Positions 40,318-49,464 are shown, counted from the first letter of the stretch. The stretch is 60,635 nt of DNA from an uncultured Lachnospiraceae bacterium (GCA_910586755.1 CAJUJM010000007.1:1-60635); one strand, 5' to 3'. Notes: generated from the sequence alone by a model not told the origin. Numbers and translations: made by a program.

Positions 40318-40346
40318 ATTTTATCATCTTTCACCTACCATGTCAA
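40318..40346 (-). promoter_or_regulatory. Sigma-A promoter of metY-cysK-rrf2
   Basis: On the minus strand TTGACA (40346-40341), 17-base spacer, TAAAAT (40323-40318). Confidence 0.85.
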
Positions 40347-40351
40347 TAGGT
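40333..40351. promoter_or_regulatory. Rrf2 operator, upstream site
   Basis: ACCTA-N9-TAGGT covering the -35 box. With the downstream copy it brackets the promoter, as expected for repression. Confidence 0.7.
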
Positions 40352-40360
40352 AAAATAATT

Positions 40361-41131
40361 TTATCTCACAGCTTCTTTCATAGATTTCACATACTCACCG
40401 ATATACCCCGGGGCATTCCTGCCGTATTTTTCAAGCAGCTTGACAATGGCAGATCCGACAATAGCTCCGTCAGAGACAGCCGCCATTTCCTTTGCCTGTT
40501 CCGGAGTGGAAATGCCGAATCCCACGGCGCATGGAATCTTCGTGTTCTGCCTCACCACATCTACAATGGAGGCAAGATCCGTCCTGATCTGGCTGCGTAC
40601 CCCTGTAACACCCAGGCTGGAGACAATATACAAAAAGCCTTCCGCTTCTTTGGCGATCATGGCAATCCGGTTTTTGGAGGTGGGCGCCACTAACGAAACT
40701 AAATCCACGCCGTATTGATTGCAGAGGGGCTGAAATTCTCCCTTTTCCTCAAAAGGCAGATCCGGCAGAATCAATCCGTCAATTTCAATCTCCCGGCAGG
40801 TGGATATAAACTTCTCAGCGCCATAAGAGAACACCACGTTGGCGTAGGTCATAAACACCATAGGCGTCTTAATGTCACGGCGCAGTTCTCTGACAAAATC
40901 AAATATTTTATCTGTGGTAATGCCGCCGCTTAATGCCCTTATATTTGCTCCCTGAATCACCGGGCCTTCTGCTGTGGGGTCAGAAAATGGGATTCCCAGC
41001 TCAATCAGATCCGCCCCATTTTCCACGGCGGCGCGGACGGCCCTGGCAGTGGTTTCCAAGTCCGGGTCTCCGCAGGTGAGAAAGGCGATAAAGGCCTTTC
41101 CCTTTTCAAATGCTTTTTTAATGTTACTCAT
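40361..41131 (-). CDS. trpA: Tryptophan synthase alpha subunit
   Basis: A 256-residue TIM-barrel lyase converting indole-3-glycerol phosphate to indole. Active-site Glu in ADLIELGIPFSDPTAEGPVI and Asp in IDGLILPDLPFEEKGEF; the phosphate loop is VGFGISTPEQAKEM. The start at 41131 has GGGGAGG and overlaps the trpB stop by 8 bases; the open frame upstream lies in trpB. It is the last gene of the trp operon. Confidence 0.96.
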   Translation of the reverse strand: MSNIKKAFEKGKAFIAFLTCGDPDLETTARAVRAAVENGADLIELGIPFSDPTAEGPVIQGANIRALSGGITTDKIFDFVRELRRDIKTPMVFMTYANVVFSYGAEKFISTCREIEIDGLILPDLPFEEKGEFQPLCNQYGVDLVSLVAPTSKNRIAMIAKEAEGFLYIVSSLGVTGVRSQIRTDLASIVDVVRQNTKIPCAVGFGISTPEQAKEMAAVSDGAIVGSAIVKLLEKYGRNAPGYIGEYVKSMKEAVR

Positions 41132-42314
41132 GGATATCCTCCCCTCTGTAGCGAGCAATGGCGGCGCAGTCCTTATCGCCTCTGCCTGAAATGGTGATTA
41201 CCACAATCCTGTCTTTGTCCATTGACGGCGCGATTTTCATTGCATGGGCCACAGCATGGGCCGACTCAATTGCCGGAATGATTCCTTCTGTTTTTGCCAG
41301 GAATTCAAAAGCGTTTACCGCTTCCTCATCGGTGACGGGGACATATTCCGCCCTTTTCGTATCGTGCAGATAGGCATGTTCAGGGCCAATGCCCGGATAA
41401 TCAAGGCCAGCGGATATGGAATAAACCGGGGCAATCTGTCCGTCCTTATCCTGACAGAAATAGGACTTCATGCCGTGAAAAATCCCCAGTCTTCCCGTGG
41501 CAATGGTAGCCGCCGTCTCAAAAGTGTCCACTCCCCTTCCGGCCGCTTCGCAGCCGATAAGTCTTACGCCTTCCTCTCCAATGAAATGGTAGAAGCTTCC
41601 TATGGCGTTGGATCCCCCGCCTACACAGGCCAGAACCGCATCCGGAAGCCTGCCTTCTTTTTCCAGAATCTGCTCCTTTATCTCTTTTGAAATTACAGCC
41701 TGAAAATCACGGACAATGGTTGGAAACGGATGGGGACCCATAACGGAACCAAGGCAGTAATGGGTGTCGCTGATTCTGGAAGTCCACTCACGCATGGCTT
41801 CTGATACCGCGTCCTTGAGGGTTGCCGTACCTGTCTTAACCGGGATTACCTCAGCGCCGAGAAGCCTCATCCGGTACACATTAAGGGCCTGCCGGACGGT
41901 ATCTTCTTCTCCCATAAATACGACACACTCCATTCCCATAAGGGTGGCAGCCGTAGCCGTGGCCACCCCGTGCTGACCGGCTCCGGTCTCCGCAATCAGC
42001 CGGGTCTTTCCCATCTTTTTAGCAAGAAGGGCCTGGCCAAGCACATTGTTGATTTTGTGCGCTCCGGTGTGGTTTAAATCTTCCCGTTTCAGATAAATTT
42101 TTGCGCCTCCCAGATCCTTTGTCATCTTTCCGGCGTAATAAAGCCGTGAAGGCCTGCCTGCATATTCATTTAAAAGTCCGGAAAGTTCTCTGTTAAATTG
42201 GGGATCGTTTTTATAATGGGTATACGCTTCTTCCAGTTCAATCACCGCGTTCATCAGCGTTTCCGGAATATACTGTCCGCCATGAATGCCAAAACGTCCG
42301 TTAGGATTTGTCAT
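41124..42314 (-). CDS. trpB: Tryptophan synthase beta subunit
   Basis: A 396-residue PLP enzyme that joins indole and serine. PLP Lys in HTGAHKINNVLGQALLAKKM; also AETGAGQHGVATATAATLMG, the substrate Glu loop, and CVGGGSNAIGSFYHF, the phosphate site. Standard length. It overlaps trpF by 4 bases and trpA by 8. Confidence 0.97.
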   Translation of the reverse strand: MTNPNGRFGIHGGQYIPETLMNAVIELEEAYTHYKNDPQFNRELSGLLNEYAGRPSRLYYAGKMTKDLGGAKIYLKREDLNHTGAHKINNVLGQALLAKKMGKTRLIAETGAGQHGVATATAATLMGMECVVFMGEEDTVRQALNVYRMRLLGAEVIPVKTGTATLKDAVSEAMREWTSRISDTHYCLGSVMGPHPFPTIVRDFQAVISKEIKEQILEKEGRLPDAVLACVGGGSNAIGSFYHFIGEEGVRLIGCEAAGRGVDTFETAATIATGRLGIFHGMKSYFCQDKDGQIAPVYSISAGLDYPGIGPEHAYLHDTKRAEYVPVTDEEAVNAFEFLAKTEGIIPAIESAHAVAHAMKIAPSMDKDRIVVITISGRGDKDCAAIARYRGEDIHE

Positions 42315-42919
42315 AATCTTTCTTCCTTTCTGACAGCAGCAATAAATTCTGCCATCTTACATTTATCTTTCCTTCCGCCCTTTTCTATGCCGGAGCTTAC
42401 GTCCACGGCATAAGGGTTCAGGTATTTTATCGCTGCCTCCACATTTTCAGGAGAAAGCCCTCCCGCAAGGAAATACGGCCTTTTCATATTCCGTATCAGG
42501 TTCCAGTCAAATACTGTGCCTGTTCCCGCGCCGGAATCAAGCAATACATAATCTGCGGTACTTTGCTCTGCTGCTGCAATATCCCATTGGTTTTTTATGC
42601 AAAAGGCCTGGATAATCGGTTTTCTGGCTAGTGTCCGCAGCTGGCGGATATATCCCTCATCCTCACTGCCGTGAAGCTGGGCAATGTCGATGACACCGCC
42701 GTTTAAGAGACTTGCAACTCTTTGAGGATCCTCATTGACAAACACTCCCACCGCCTGAATATCCCCGGAAAGCAGCTTTTTCAGCTCTGCCGCCTTCTCC
42801 GGGGTGATATATCGTTTACTTTTGGGGGCAAAAACAAATCCGATATATTCAGGGGTCAGCTGGTTTGCCGCTTCTATGTCACAAGTATGGGATAATCCGC
42901 AAAATTTTGTCCTGGTCAT
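42311..42919 (-). CDS. trpF: Phosphoribosylanthranilate isomerase
   Basis: A 202-residue TIM barrel. TKFCGLSHTCDIEAANQL opens with the catalytic Cys region, then EYIGFVFAPKSKRYI, AQLHGSEDEGYI, VLLDSGAGTGTVFDW with the catalytic Asp and PYFLAGGLSPENV, a phosphate loop. Standalone (not fused to trpC). It overlaps trpC and trpB by 4 bases each. Confidence 0.95.
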   Translation of the reverse strand: MTRTKFCGLSHTCDIEAANQLTPEYIGFVFAPKSKRYITPEKAAELKKLLSGDIQAVGVFVNEDPQRVASLLNGGVIDIAQLHGSEDEGYIRQLRTLARKPIIQAFCIKNQWDIAAAEQSTADYVLLDSGAGTGTVFDWNLIRNMKRPYFLAGGLSPENVEAAIKYLNPYAVDVSSGIEKGGRKDKCKMAEFIAAVRKEERL

Positions 42920-43701
42920 ACCGGGCCCCGCAGTTCTTTCAGCCTGGCCGCTTTGTCCGGCGCTGTCATAAGCGTTTCCCCAATCAGAACAGCGTCCGCG
43001 CCGATGTCTCGAAGCTTTGCCACATCTTCGGCGCTTTTTACGCCGCTTTCGGAAACGAACATGATATCATGGGGGATCCGCTCCCGAAGCCTGCGACTGT
43101 TTTGGATATCCACGGAAAAGTCTTTCAAATTGCGGTTGTTGACTCCCACAAGCCGCACTCCTGCCCTCAGCGCCATTTCTACTTCCGTTTCATCATGAGC
43201 TTCCACCAGGGCAGAGAGTCCAAGCTCATCGCAGAGGCTGATATACTCTCTGATTTCTTCCTCCGTTAATATGGAACAGATCAGAAGTACCGCCGCTGCC
43301 CCAAGAATTTTTGCCTCGTAGATCATATACTCATCCACTGTAAAATCTTTACGCAGGCAGGGTATGGAAACGGCCTCTGCGATTTCCTTCAGATAATCGT
43401 CCCTGCCCAAAAAACATTTGGGCTCAGTCAGCACAGAAATACCGTCAGCCCCCGCCTCCTCATATTCCTTTGCAATCTGCAGGTAGGGAAAATCAGGATC
43501 AATCAGTCCTTTGGAAGGAGAGGCTTTTTTGCACTCGCAGATAAACGAGAGCCCCGGCTTTTTCATCGCATTTTCAAATGCAAAAGAGCCTTTTGTAAGA
43601 GACAATGCCTGCCGCCTCATGTCTTCTGTTGATACTTTCCGCTTCGCCTGCCGGGTACGCTCTCTCGCATGACAGGCAAGCTGATCTAAAATCGTAGTCA
43701 T
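42916..43701 (-). CDS. trpC: Indole-3-glycerol phosphate synthase
   Basis: A 261-residue TIM barrel forming the indole ring. Family elements: LSFICECKKASPSKGLI (catalytic Lys), GADGISVLTEPKCFLG, CLRKDFTVDEYMIYEAKILG and VGVNNRNLKDFSVD, ending VSESGVKSAEDV. It overlaps trpD and trpF by 4 bases. Confidence 0.96.
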   Translation of the reverse strand: MTTILDQLACHARERTRQAKRKVSTEDMRRQALSLTKGSFAFENAMKKPGLSFICECKKASPSKGLIDPDFPYLQIAKEYEEAGADGISVLTEPKCFLGRDDYLKEIAEAVSIPCLRKDFTVDEYMIYEAKILGAAAVLLICSILTEEEIREYISLCDELGLSALVEAHDETEVEMALRAGVRLVGVNNRNLKDFSVDIQNSRRLRERIPHDIMFVSESGVKSAEDVAKLRDIGADAVLIGETLMTAPDKAARLKELRGPV

Positions 43702-44729
43702 ATTTTCACCTCCGGCCGATTGCTGATTTCAATCAGCTTGTTCAGCGTTTCAAGGGCTCTGCCGGAATCTATCAGCTCACCGGCCAGGACAATTCCATCC
43801 TTTATGCTGTCCGCTTTCCCGCCAATATACAGCGCCGCTCCGGCATTTAACAGAACAGCGTTTCTTTTGTGGCCTCGTTCTCCGTTGAGAATGGCAAGGG
43901 TTATTTTTGCATTTTCTTCAGGAGTTCCGCCCTTGAGATCGTCCTTTGTGCAGCGTTTAAATCCGAAGTCTTCCGGCGCGATGACAGAGGATTTAAACCA
44001 GCCGTCACGGATCTCGCAGATTGCAGTGGATGCACTCATAGAAATCTCGTCCAGCTTATCCTGGCCATAAACCACCATTCCCCGCCGGACTCCCAGGTTG
44101 ATCAGCACTTGCGCCAGCGGCTCTACCAGATACTGGTCATATACGCCAAGCAGCTGCATGGAAGGTGAGCCGGGGTTGGTAAGAGGGCCCAGGATATTAA
44201 ATACGGTACGGAATCCCAACTCCTTGCGGACAGCGCCTACATACTTCATGGAAGTATGGTATTTCTGGGCGAAAAAGAAGCACATTCCGGCTTCCCTCAG
44301 AAGCTCCACACATCTGTCCGGGCTTTGGTCAATATTTACGCCCAGGGCTTCCAGGCAGTCTGCTGTTCCGCACTGGGAGGAAGCTGCGCGGTTGCCGTGT
44401 TTCGCCACCTTTATGCCGCCTGCCGCCGCTACCAGGGCGGAAGTGGTGGAAATATTGAAGCTGTGTGCATTGTCGCCCCCGGTTCCCACGATCTCAAAAA
44501 GTTCCATGCCGGTTTCCACCTTTGTGGCGTGGGCTCTCATGGCTGCGGCACAGCCGGCGATTTCATCTGTGGTCTCGGCTCTTGCACTTTTGGTGGAAAG
44601 CGCCGCAAGAAAAGCAGCGTTCTGGGTGACAGTTGTCTCACCGCTCATAATCTCATTCATGACGGTATAGGCCTCGTCATAAGTTAGGTCTCCTTTGTTT
44701 ACGATTTTTACAATTGCTTCTTTAATCAT
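43698..44729 (-). CDS. trpD: Anthranilate phosphoribosyltransferase
   Basis: A 343-residue type III phosphoribosyltransferase. It shows ELFEIVGTGGDNAHSFNIST (PRPP-binding GTGGD), KHGNRAASSQCGTADCLEAL and GPLTNPGSPSMQLLGVYDQY. Its start is 3 bases after trpG. No fused glutaminase domain; the glutaminase is the separate TrpG. Confidence 0.96.
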   Translation of the reverse strand: MIKEAIVKIVNKGDLTYDEAYTVMNEIMSGETTVTQNAAFLAALSTKSARAETTDEIAGCAAAMRAHATKVETGMELFEIVGTGGDNAHSFNISTTSALVAAAGGIKVAKHGNRAASSQCGTADCLEALGVNIDQSPDRCVELLREAGMCFFFAQKYHTSMKYVGAVRKELGFRTVFNILGPLTNPGSPSMQLLGVYDQYLVEPLAQVLINLGVRRGMVVYGQDKLDEISMSASTAICEIRDGWFKSSVIAPEDFGFKRCTKDDLKGGTPEENAKITLAILNGERGHKRNAVLLNAGAALYIGGKADSIKDGIVLAGELIDSGRALETLNKLIEISNRPEVKI

Positions 44730-44732
44730 GGC

Positions 44733-45302
44733 TCATATCTCCTTTATGAAATTTTTAAGCATCTGTTTTCCATCCGGCGTCATAATGGATTCGGGGTGAA
44801 ACTGCACGCCGTAGATGGGATACCGTCTATGCTGCACCGCCATTATTTCCCCATCTGTGGTAACGGCGGTGATTTTTAATTCCTGAGGAATGGTTTGGGC
44901 ATCTGCCGCAAGGGAGTGGTATCGGGCCACAGGAGCCACGGAAGGGCATCCTTTAAACAGGGGGCAATCCATGTCAAACTTTACGTCCGACTGCTTTCCA
45001 TGCATCAGTTCTTTTGCATAAACAATGGCTGCGCCAAAGGCCCCGCAGATAGCCTGGTGCCCCAGGCAGACGCCAAGAACCGGAACTTTTTTTCCCAGCG
45101 CCTTTATGGCCTCCATAATCATTCCCGCATTTTCCGGCCTTCCGGGTCCGGGGGAGATTATAATACGGTCAGGGCCAAGGCTCTCGATTTCTTTCACTGT
45201 CATTTCATCATTGCGGATCACTTTGATATCCGGGTCAATCTCCCCAATAATCTGGAAAAGATTGTAAGAAAAGCTGTCATAGTTATCAATCAAAAGAATC
45301 AT
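44733..45302 (-). CDS. trpG: Anthranilate synthase glutaminase subunit
   Basis: A 189-residue class I glutamine amidotransferase: IDNYDSFSYNLFQIIGEI, ISPGPGRPENAG (oxyanion), VPVLGVCLGHQAICGAFGAA with the nucleophile Cys, and YGVQFHPESIMTPDG with His and Glu of the triad. It supplies ammonia to TrpE and may also serve folate synthesis (PabA-like). It overlaps trpE by 4 bases. Confidence 0.94.
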   Translation of the reverse strand: MILLIDNYDSFSYNLFQIIGEIDPDIKVIRNDEMTVKEIESLGPDRIIISPGPGRPENAGMIMEAIKALGKKVPVLGVCLGHQAICGAFGAAIVYAKELMHGKQSDVKFDMDCPLFKGCPSVAPVARYHSLAADAQTIPQELKITAVTTDGEIMAVQHRRYPIYGVQFHPESIMTPDGKQMLKNFIKEI

Positions 45303-46765
45303 AATTCTTCCTCCTGTGCAAGTTCCAGCGCTTTAAGCGAGGATTTGGCTTTATTCAGGCATTCTTCGTATTCCTTTTCCGGAACAGAATCCGCCACGAT
45401 TCCGGCTCCGCTTCTGACAAATACCTTTCCGTTTTTCTTGTACACAATGCGGATGGCGATACAGGTATCCATATTCCCTGTAAAATCGATATATCCAATG
45501 GCTCCGCCATAAATGCCCCGCTTATTATTTTCCAGTTCTCCAATAAGCTGACAGGCCCTGATCTTGGGCGCTCCGGAAAGGGTTCCTGCCGGAAGCACTG
45601 CTTCAATCGCGTCTAATGCGTCATAATCATCGCGAATCTCCCCGCATACCGTAGAGCCGATATGCATGACATGGGAGAATTTTTCGACAGAATGTAGCTT
45701 TTCCACCTGCACAGTGCCAAACTTACTGATCTTCCCCAGGTCATTTCTTCCTAAATCCACCAGCATATTGTGTTCGGCAAGCTCTTTTTCATCGGCAAGA
45801 AGCTCTGCTTCCAGTATTTTATCTTCCCTGGCGGTTTTTCCTCTTGGTCTTGTTCCGGCAAGGGGAAATGTGTGGAGCAAACCATTTTCCAGCTTCACCA
45901 AAGTTTCAGGGGAAGCGCCTGCAACCTCTACATCCGTCCCCGAAAAATAGAACATATAGGGCGAAGGATTTATGGTCCGAAGCACACGATAGGTGTTCAG
46001 CAGGCTTCCCTCAAAAGGCGCGGATAAACGGTTGGAAAGCACGATCTGAAAAATATCTCCCTCATAGATAAAATGCTTTGCCTTCTCCACCATGCTGCAG
46101 AACTGTTCTCTGTTAAAGAGAGCTGTGACCTCACCCAGCAATTTCCCCTTAGGTTCGTCCTTCTTCTCCCCTTTTTTGAGAAGTTCCACAAGCTGCTTCA
46201 ATTCAAAAACGGCTTTGTTGTACCCTGCGTTCACATCATCCAAAGGCATATTGACTATAAAGAGAATCTTCTGCCGTAAGTGATCGAAAGCGATGACTTT
46301 GTCAAAGAGCATCAGGTCAACATCTTTAAAATCTTCGGTATCCTCCACATCACATTTGACGGAAGGCTCACTGTATCCCAGATAATCGTAAGAAAAGTAA
46401 CCTACAAGCCCTCCTGTAAAAGATGGCAGGTAATCGAAGCGGGGACTCTTGTAACCGGCAAGAATCTGGCGGAGATAATCGGACGGACTCTCCGTCTCCA
46501 CTTTCAAATTCCCGATTTTCATTGCGCCGCCTGCACAGGTAATCTCCATCTTCGGATCGAATCCCAGGAACGTGTAGCGCCCCCACGTTTCATCTGTCTG
46601 TGCGGACTCCAGCATGTAACAGTGAGCAGACACATTTTTTAGTATCTTCATCGTCTCAATGGGTGTTGTAAAGTCTGATAAAATCTCACAGCTGACTGGC
46701 AGCACATCATAATTCCCGGCAGCCGCGATTTTCCTGACTTCCTGTAATTCAGGTGAAATCTTCAT
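45299..46765 (-). CDS. trpE: Anthranilate synthase component I
   Basis: A 488-residue chorismate-using enzyme. The N-terminal feedback region has CYMLESAQTDETWGRYTFLG with a relaxed LLES-type motif and, further on, TINPSPYMFYFSG, the Trp-binding NPSPYM. The catalytic domain has GTRPRGKTAREDKILEAELL, MVDLGRND-type NMLVDLGRNDLGKISK and LPAGTLSGAPKIRACQLIGE. The start at 46765 follows GGAGG; the open frame upstream runs into the T-box. It is the first gene of trpEGDCFBA. Confidence 0.96.
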   Translation of the reverse strand: MKISPELQEVRKIAAAGNYDVLPVSCEILSDFTTPIETMKILKNVSAHCYMLESAQTDETWGRYTFLGFDPKMEITCAGGAMKIGNLKVETESPSDYLRQILAGYKSPRFDYLPSFTGGLVGYFSYDYLGYSEPSVKCDVEDTEDFKDVDLMLFDKVIAFDHLRQKILFIVNMPLDDVNAGYNKAVFELKQLVELLKKGEKKDEPKGKLLGEVTALFNREQFCSMVEKAKHFIYEGDIFQIVLSNRLSAPFEGSLLNTYRVLRTINPSPYMFYFSGTDVEVAGASPETLVKLENGLLHTFPLAGTRPRGKTAREDKILEAELLADEKELAEHNMLVDLGRNDLGKISKFGTVQVEKLHSVEKFSHVMHIGSTVCGEIRDDYDALDAIEAVLPAGTLSGAPKIRACQLIGELENNKRGIYGGAIGYIDFTGNMDTCIAIRIVYKKNGKVFVRSGAGIVADSVPEKEYEECLNKAKSSLKALELAQEEEL

Positions 46766-46820
46766 ACTCAAATACCTCCAATCAAAAGGATTCTGCTTTG
46801 ATATTCTGCCAAAGGAGCAA

Positions 46821-47114
46821 TAAAAAACGTCCCTGACAGAATCATAGGATCTGTCAAGGACGAATAATGAAAACACTATCCGCGGTGCCACCTTGAATTC
46901 ATGGTATAACCCATGCGCTTAGCAGGATACAAACATATCCCCGGCATATGACGTCTGCCTGCAACGTCGCAGAATACTCTGTGAAAATCACATTTGACTG
47001 CGCCCTCAGCGGTCCATTTGACAACTTGTTTCTCATCTGGTTCTCAGCATCCCAGACTCTCTGTAAAGGCATCATTGCCGTTATCTCCGCTTCAACGGTT
47101 TGAAGTATTAAATT
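46821..47114 (-). ncRNA. Tryptophan T-box leader of the trp operon
   Basis: On the minus strand the T-box core AAGGTGGCACCGCGGATAG lies at 46895-46876. It is followed by the terminator CGTCCTTGACAG/CTGTCAGGGACG (46862-46829) and TTTTTT. Upstream, AGAGAGTCTGGGATGCTGAG begins stem I, and a UGG followed by A at 47016-47014 is the likely specifier codon. Uncharged tRNA-Trp should favour the antiterminator and expression. Confidence 0.92.
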
Positions 47115-47120
47115 GAAAGC

Positions 47121-47149
47121 ATTGTACCACTGCAGCTTTCAGATGTCAA
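47121..47149 (-). promoter_or_regulatory. Sigma-A promoter of the trp operon
   Basis: TTGACA (47149-47144), 17-base spacer, TACAAT (47126-47121) on the minus strand, just after the stop of the YitT/YczE-type gene. Confidence 0.9.
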
Positions 47150-47159
47150 TATTTTTTCT

Positions 47160-47792
47160 TTAAAATGTTTTGAAAAATTTTTCCCTGAAAAACTGAATCA
47201 GGGGGCCATTTAGTAATGAATTGCAAATCGTTCCGATTCCAATGATTGTCCAGATACTGTTTCCGGCCGCCAGACAAAAAGCAACCCCTATGGCAAGGGC
47301 TGTCAGGTCGGATCCAATCCTCGCTGCCCGGAAAGATACCTTCCCTTTTGCCAGCTTTTCTATAATCAGTGCCACACTGTCATAAGGCGCGATTCCCATA
47401 TCTGCCGTCATATAAAGCGCAACCCCAAGACCTGCAAACAATGTCCCAAGAACCACAGCGATAACCCTAAGGGGTATCGTCATGGTGAATCCGGCCACAT
47501 CTAATACGATCCAGCACAGAAAATCGGCAATATATCCCACTCCTACCATATTAATAATGGTTCCTGCTCCGATGCAGTGGCGCACAGTAAAAAATACTAC
47601 AGCCAGAATCAGCCCGTTGACCAAAAGCTGGCAGGTTCCAAAAGAACTTCCTGCAAATCCACTGATTCCAAGATTCATTCCTGTGAAAGCGTCCACGCCA
47701 AAGCCGCTCAGGCGATAACACGTGACGCACACAGCAATCATCATAATTCCAACAAGCATCATTGCGATCCGTATCCTCAATTTGTTCTTCAT
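47160..47792 (-). CDS. YczE/YitT-type integral membrane protein
   Basis: A 210-residue membrane protein with about five spans: IAMMLVGIMMIAVCVTCYRL, LLVNGLILAVVFFTV, ADFLCWIVLDVAGF, VIAVVLGTLFAGLGVALYMT and SDLTALAIGVAFCLAAGNSI. GIAPYDSVALIIEKLAKGKV is the recurrent motif of the YczE/YyaS/YitT group, whose transported substrate is unknown. The start at 47792 follows AAAGGAG. It is followed directly by the trp promoter but separated from trpE by the T-box terminator. Confidence 0.8.
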   Translation of the reverse strand: MKNKLRIRIAMMLVGIMMIAVCVTCYRLSGFGVDAFTGMNLGISGFAGSSFGTCQLLVNGLILAVVFFTVRHCIGAGTIINMVGVGYIADFLCWIVLDVAGFTMTIPLRVIAVVLGTLFAGLGVALYMTADMGIAPYDSVALIIEKLAKGKVSFRAARIGSDLTALAIGVAFCLAAGNSIWTIIGIGTICNSLLNGPLIQFFREKFFKTF

Positions 47793-47923
47793 TGTCCTGC
47801 TCCTTTGCTTTCCATACATAAATTTTCAACCAAAAGTATATCTCCTGGTCATTCCATCCGTTAGCAGGTTTTGTTGCATAGAACAAACGAAATGTTATAT
47901 TTTTTACTCTTTTTAAGATTTTA

Positions 47924-48811
47924 TCAGTTCTGCGCTTTGATATTTTCCAACTCTTTCTGTCCCAGCACAAGGTGCTGCCGGGTATCGCTTCTGTTTCTTT
48001 TCCGGTATTCTGTTGGCGTCATCCCAATCTGCTGCTTAAAGGTTCTGGAAAATACAATGGTACTGCGAAAACCACAGGAAGCCGCAATCGTATCAATCAG
48101 GGCGTCCGTAAGGGTTAGCTGTTCCTTTGCCTTTGAAATCTGAAATTTCGTCAGGAATTCTTTGGGAGTCATCCCCAGCTTATTTTTAAAGACCGTATAC
48201 AGATAGCTTCTGTTGATTCCCAGGTACTCTGCCAGTTTTTCAATGGTAATCCCTTCCGAATAACCATTCCGAATATAAGAAATTGCCTCCTGGATATAAA
48301 GGGTTTCCCGATCCTCCTCTTCCCCATCCCCTATGACGGTTTCTTCTGCCAGAACAGAGAAAAATTCATACAGCTTTCCCTGCAGGAAATACAGATTGGC
48401 AACCGTGGATTTTGGGTGCTCCAGTATTGCCAGGACTATTTCTTTCAGCTCTTCTCCTCTCTGAGTCTGGAATGTAAGAATCTGGCTGTTGAGTCCAATA
48501 TCACGCAGAAATCTCTTTGCTCCTGTCCCCCCAAAGCCAATCCACAGATAACTCCACGGATCCTCTTTATCTGCCTGATAAAAAGTGGGTTCATCCGGTT
48601 CAATCAAAAATCCCTGGCCGCCTGCCAGTTCGTATTTTTTTCCCCGGACACGGTAAATTCCTTTTCCGCTGAGAACATAGTGGATAATATAATTCTGTCT
48701 GCTGGCCCATCCGTAGCTATGCAGCGGATCACACTTTGAATAACCGCAAAAACACAATTGAAATTCCTTAAATTTTGGTTCTTTTAACTGTAGAACATAG
48801 GAATTCTCCAT
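47924..48811 (-). CDS. AraC-family transcriptional regulator
   Basis: A 295-residue regulator. The N-terminal cupin has YIIHYVLSGKGIYRVRGKKY and FLIEPDEPTFYQADKEDPWS, typical of sugar-sensing AraC proteins. The C-terminal pair of helix-turn-helix motifs runs IEKLAEYLGINRSYLYTVFK and IDTIAASCGFRSTIVFSRTF, ending QQIGMTPTEYRKR. Start at 48811 with GGGAGG. It stands alone; its target is not obvious, the nearest sugar genes being far off. Confidence 0.92.
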   Translation of the reverse strand: MENSYVLQLKEPKFKEFQLCFCGYSKCDPLHSYGWASRQNYIIHYVLSGKGIYRVRGKKYELAGGQGFLIEPDEPTFYQADKEDPWSYLWIGFGGTGAKRFLRDIGLNSQILTFQTQRGEELKEIVLAILEHPKSTVANLYFLQGKLYEFFSVLAEETVIGDGEEEDRETLYIQEAISYIRNGYSEGITIEKLAEYLGINRSYLYTVFKNKLGMTPKEFLTKFQISKAKEQLTLTDALIDTIAASCGFRSTIVFSRTFKQQIGMTPTEYRKRNRSDTRQHLVLGQKELENIKAQN

Positions 48812-48863
48812 CCATGACCTCCCTTTTCTGCTGTTAGAATGCCGTATGGCATGCAAATCCAAA

Positions 48864-48910
48864 ACAGCCGTCAGCTACCATGGGAAATATCATGAATAGT
48901 TGACGGCTGT
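48864..48910 (-). terminator. Terminator of the coiled-coil gene
   Basis: ACAGCCGTCA and TGACGGCTGT, perfect 10-bp stem with a 27-base loop; on the minus strand TTTT follows. Confidence 0.7.
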
Positions 48911-48922
48911 CATTTTGCCCCC

Positions 48923-48976
48923 TGATGCCAACGGATTGCTCCGCATGTCATACATGACCTTTTGACCCTGGCATCA
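48923..48976. repeat. Hairpin repeat family R4, copy 2
   Basis: TGATGCCA and TGGCATCA as ends; the right 29 bases are identical to the copy at 23559-23587, while the left arm is eroded. The TAA six bases beyond on the minus-strand side is the stop of the coiled-coil gene. Confidence 0.7.
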
Positions 48977-48981
48977 TCATA

Positions 48982-49464
48982 TTAAGAGAATACTGTGTGG
49001 CTGCGCCGGTATCCGTCATTATCCTTCTGCCTCAGCTCTCTTTCCACCTGCGCCAGTTCCCCTTCCAATTCCTTGAGTTTCGCCTCATTGGTTTCGGTAT
49101 TTATCTTCTGTTTCAGTTCTTTTTGCTTCCTTTTCAGCTTTTCGATTTCCCGGTCAACCTTATCGGTATTGGCCACACATTTTTCCGTCTTTTTCTCCGG
49201 CTCTTTCTTTTCCGGGCCTTTTGCCTCTTTCTCTTCGTCCGGATCATCAAAATGCACTTTCCGCTTGCCATCCTCATCTTCTTCCAGCCAGTAGCGGCCA
49301 ATAGGCTCCTCTTTTTCCTCCGGAATATACTGATCCCGGATAGGTTTGGGAAGACGCTCTTTCTCTTTTTCTTCCGCGCCCTGTACTTTTGATTTTTCTT
49401 CCACTTCCGCGACAGCTGTCAGGGGTTTGGCAGCGCCGGTATTTACACCAGAAACAGGCATCAT
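48982..49464 (-). CDS. Charged coiled-coil protein of unknown function
   Basis: A 160-residue protein of extreme composition: Glu and Lys make up close to half. Residues about 95-150 form a strong coiled coil (DKVDREIEKLKRKQKELKQK). The N-terminus is MMPVSGVNTGAAKPLTAV, without a signal peptide, and a Tyr/Trp patch GRYWLEEDEDGKRKVHF lies in the middle. AAGGAGG precedes the start. I do not recognise a family with a known role; similar short proteins are seen in Clostridia. It lies alone between leuD and the AraC gene. Confidence 0.65.
   Translation of the reverse strand: MMPVSGVNTGAAKPLTAVAEVEEKSKVQGAEEKEKERLPKPIRDQYIPEEKEEPIGRYWLEEDEDGKRKVHFDDPDEEKEAKGPEKKEPEKKTEKCVANTDKVDREIEKLKRKQKELKQKINTETNEAKLKELEGELAQVERELRQKDNDGYRRSHTVFS

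Noticed and set aside
46766..46891. 42-codon extension of TrpE
   Set aside because: It reads through the T-box terminator; a normal start and ribosome site lie at 46765.
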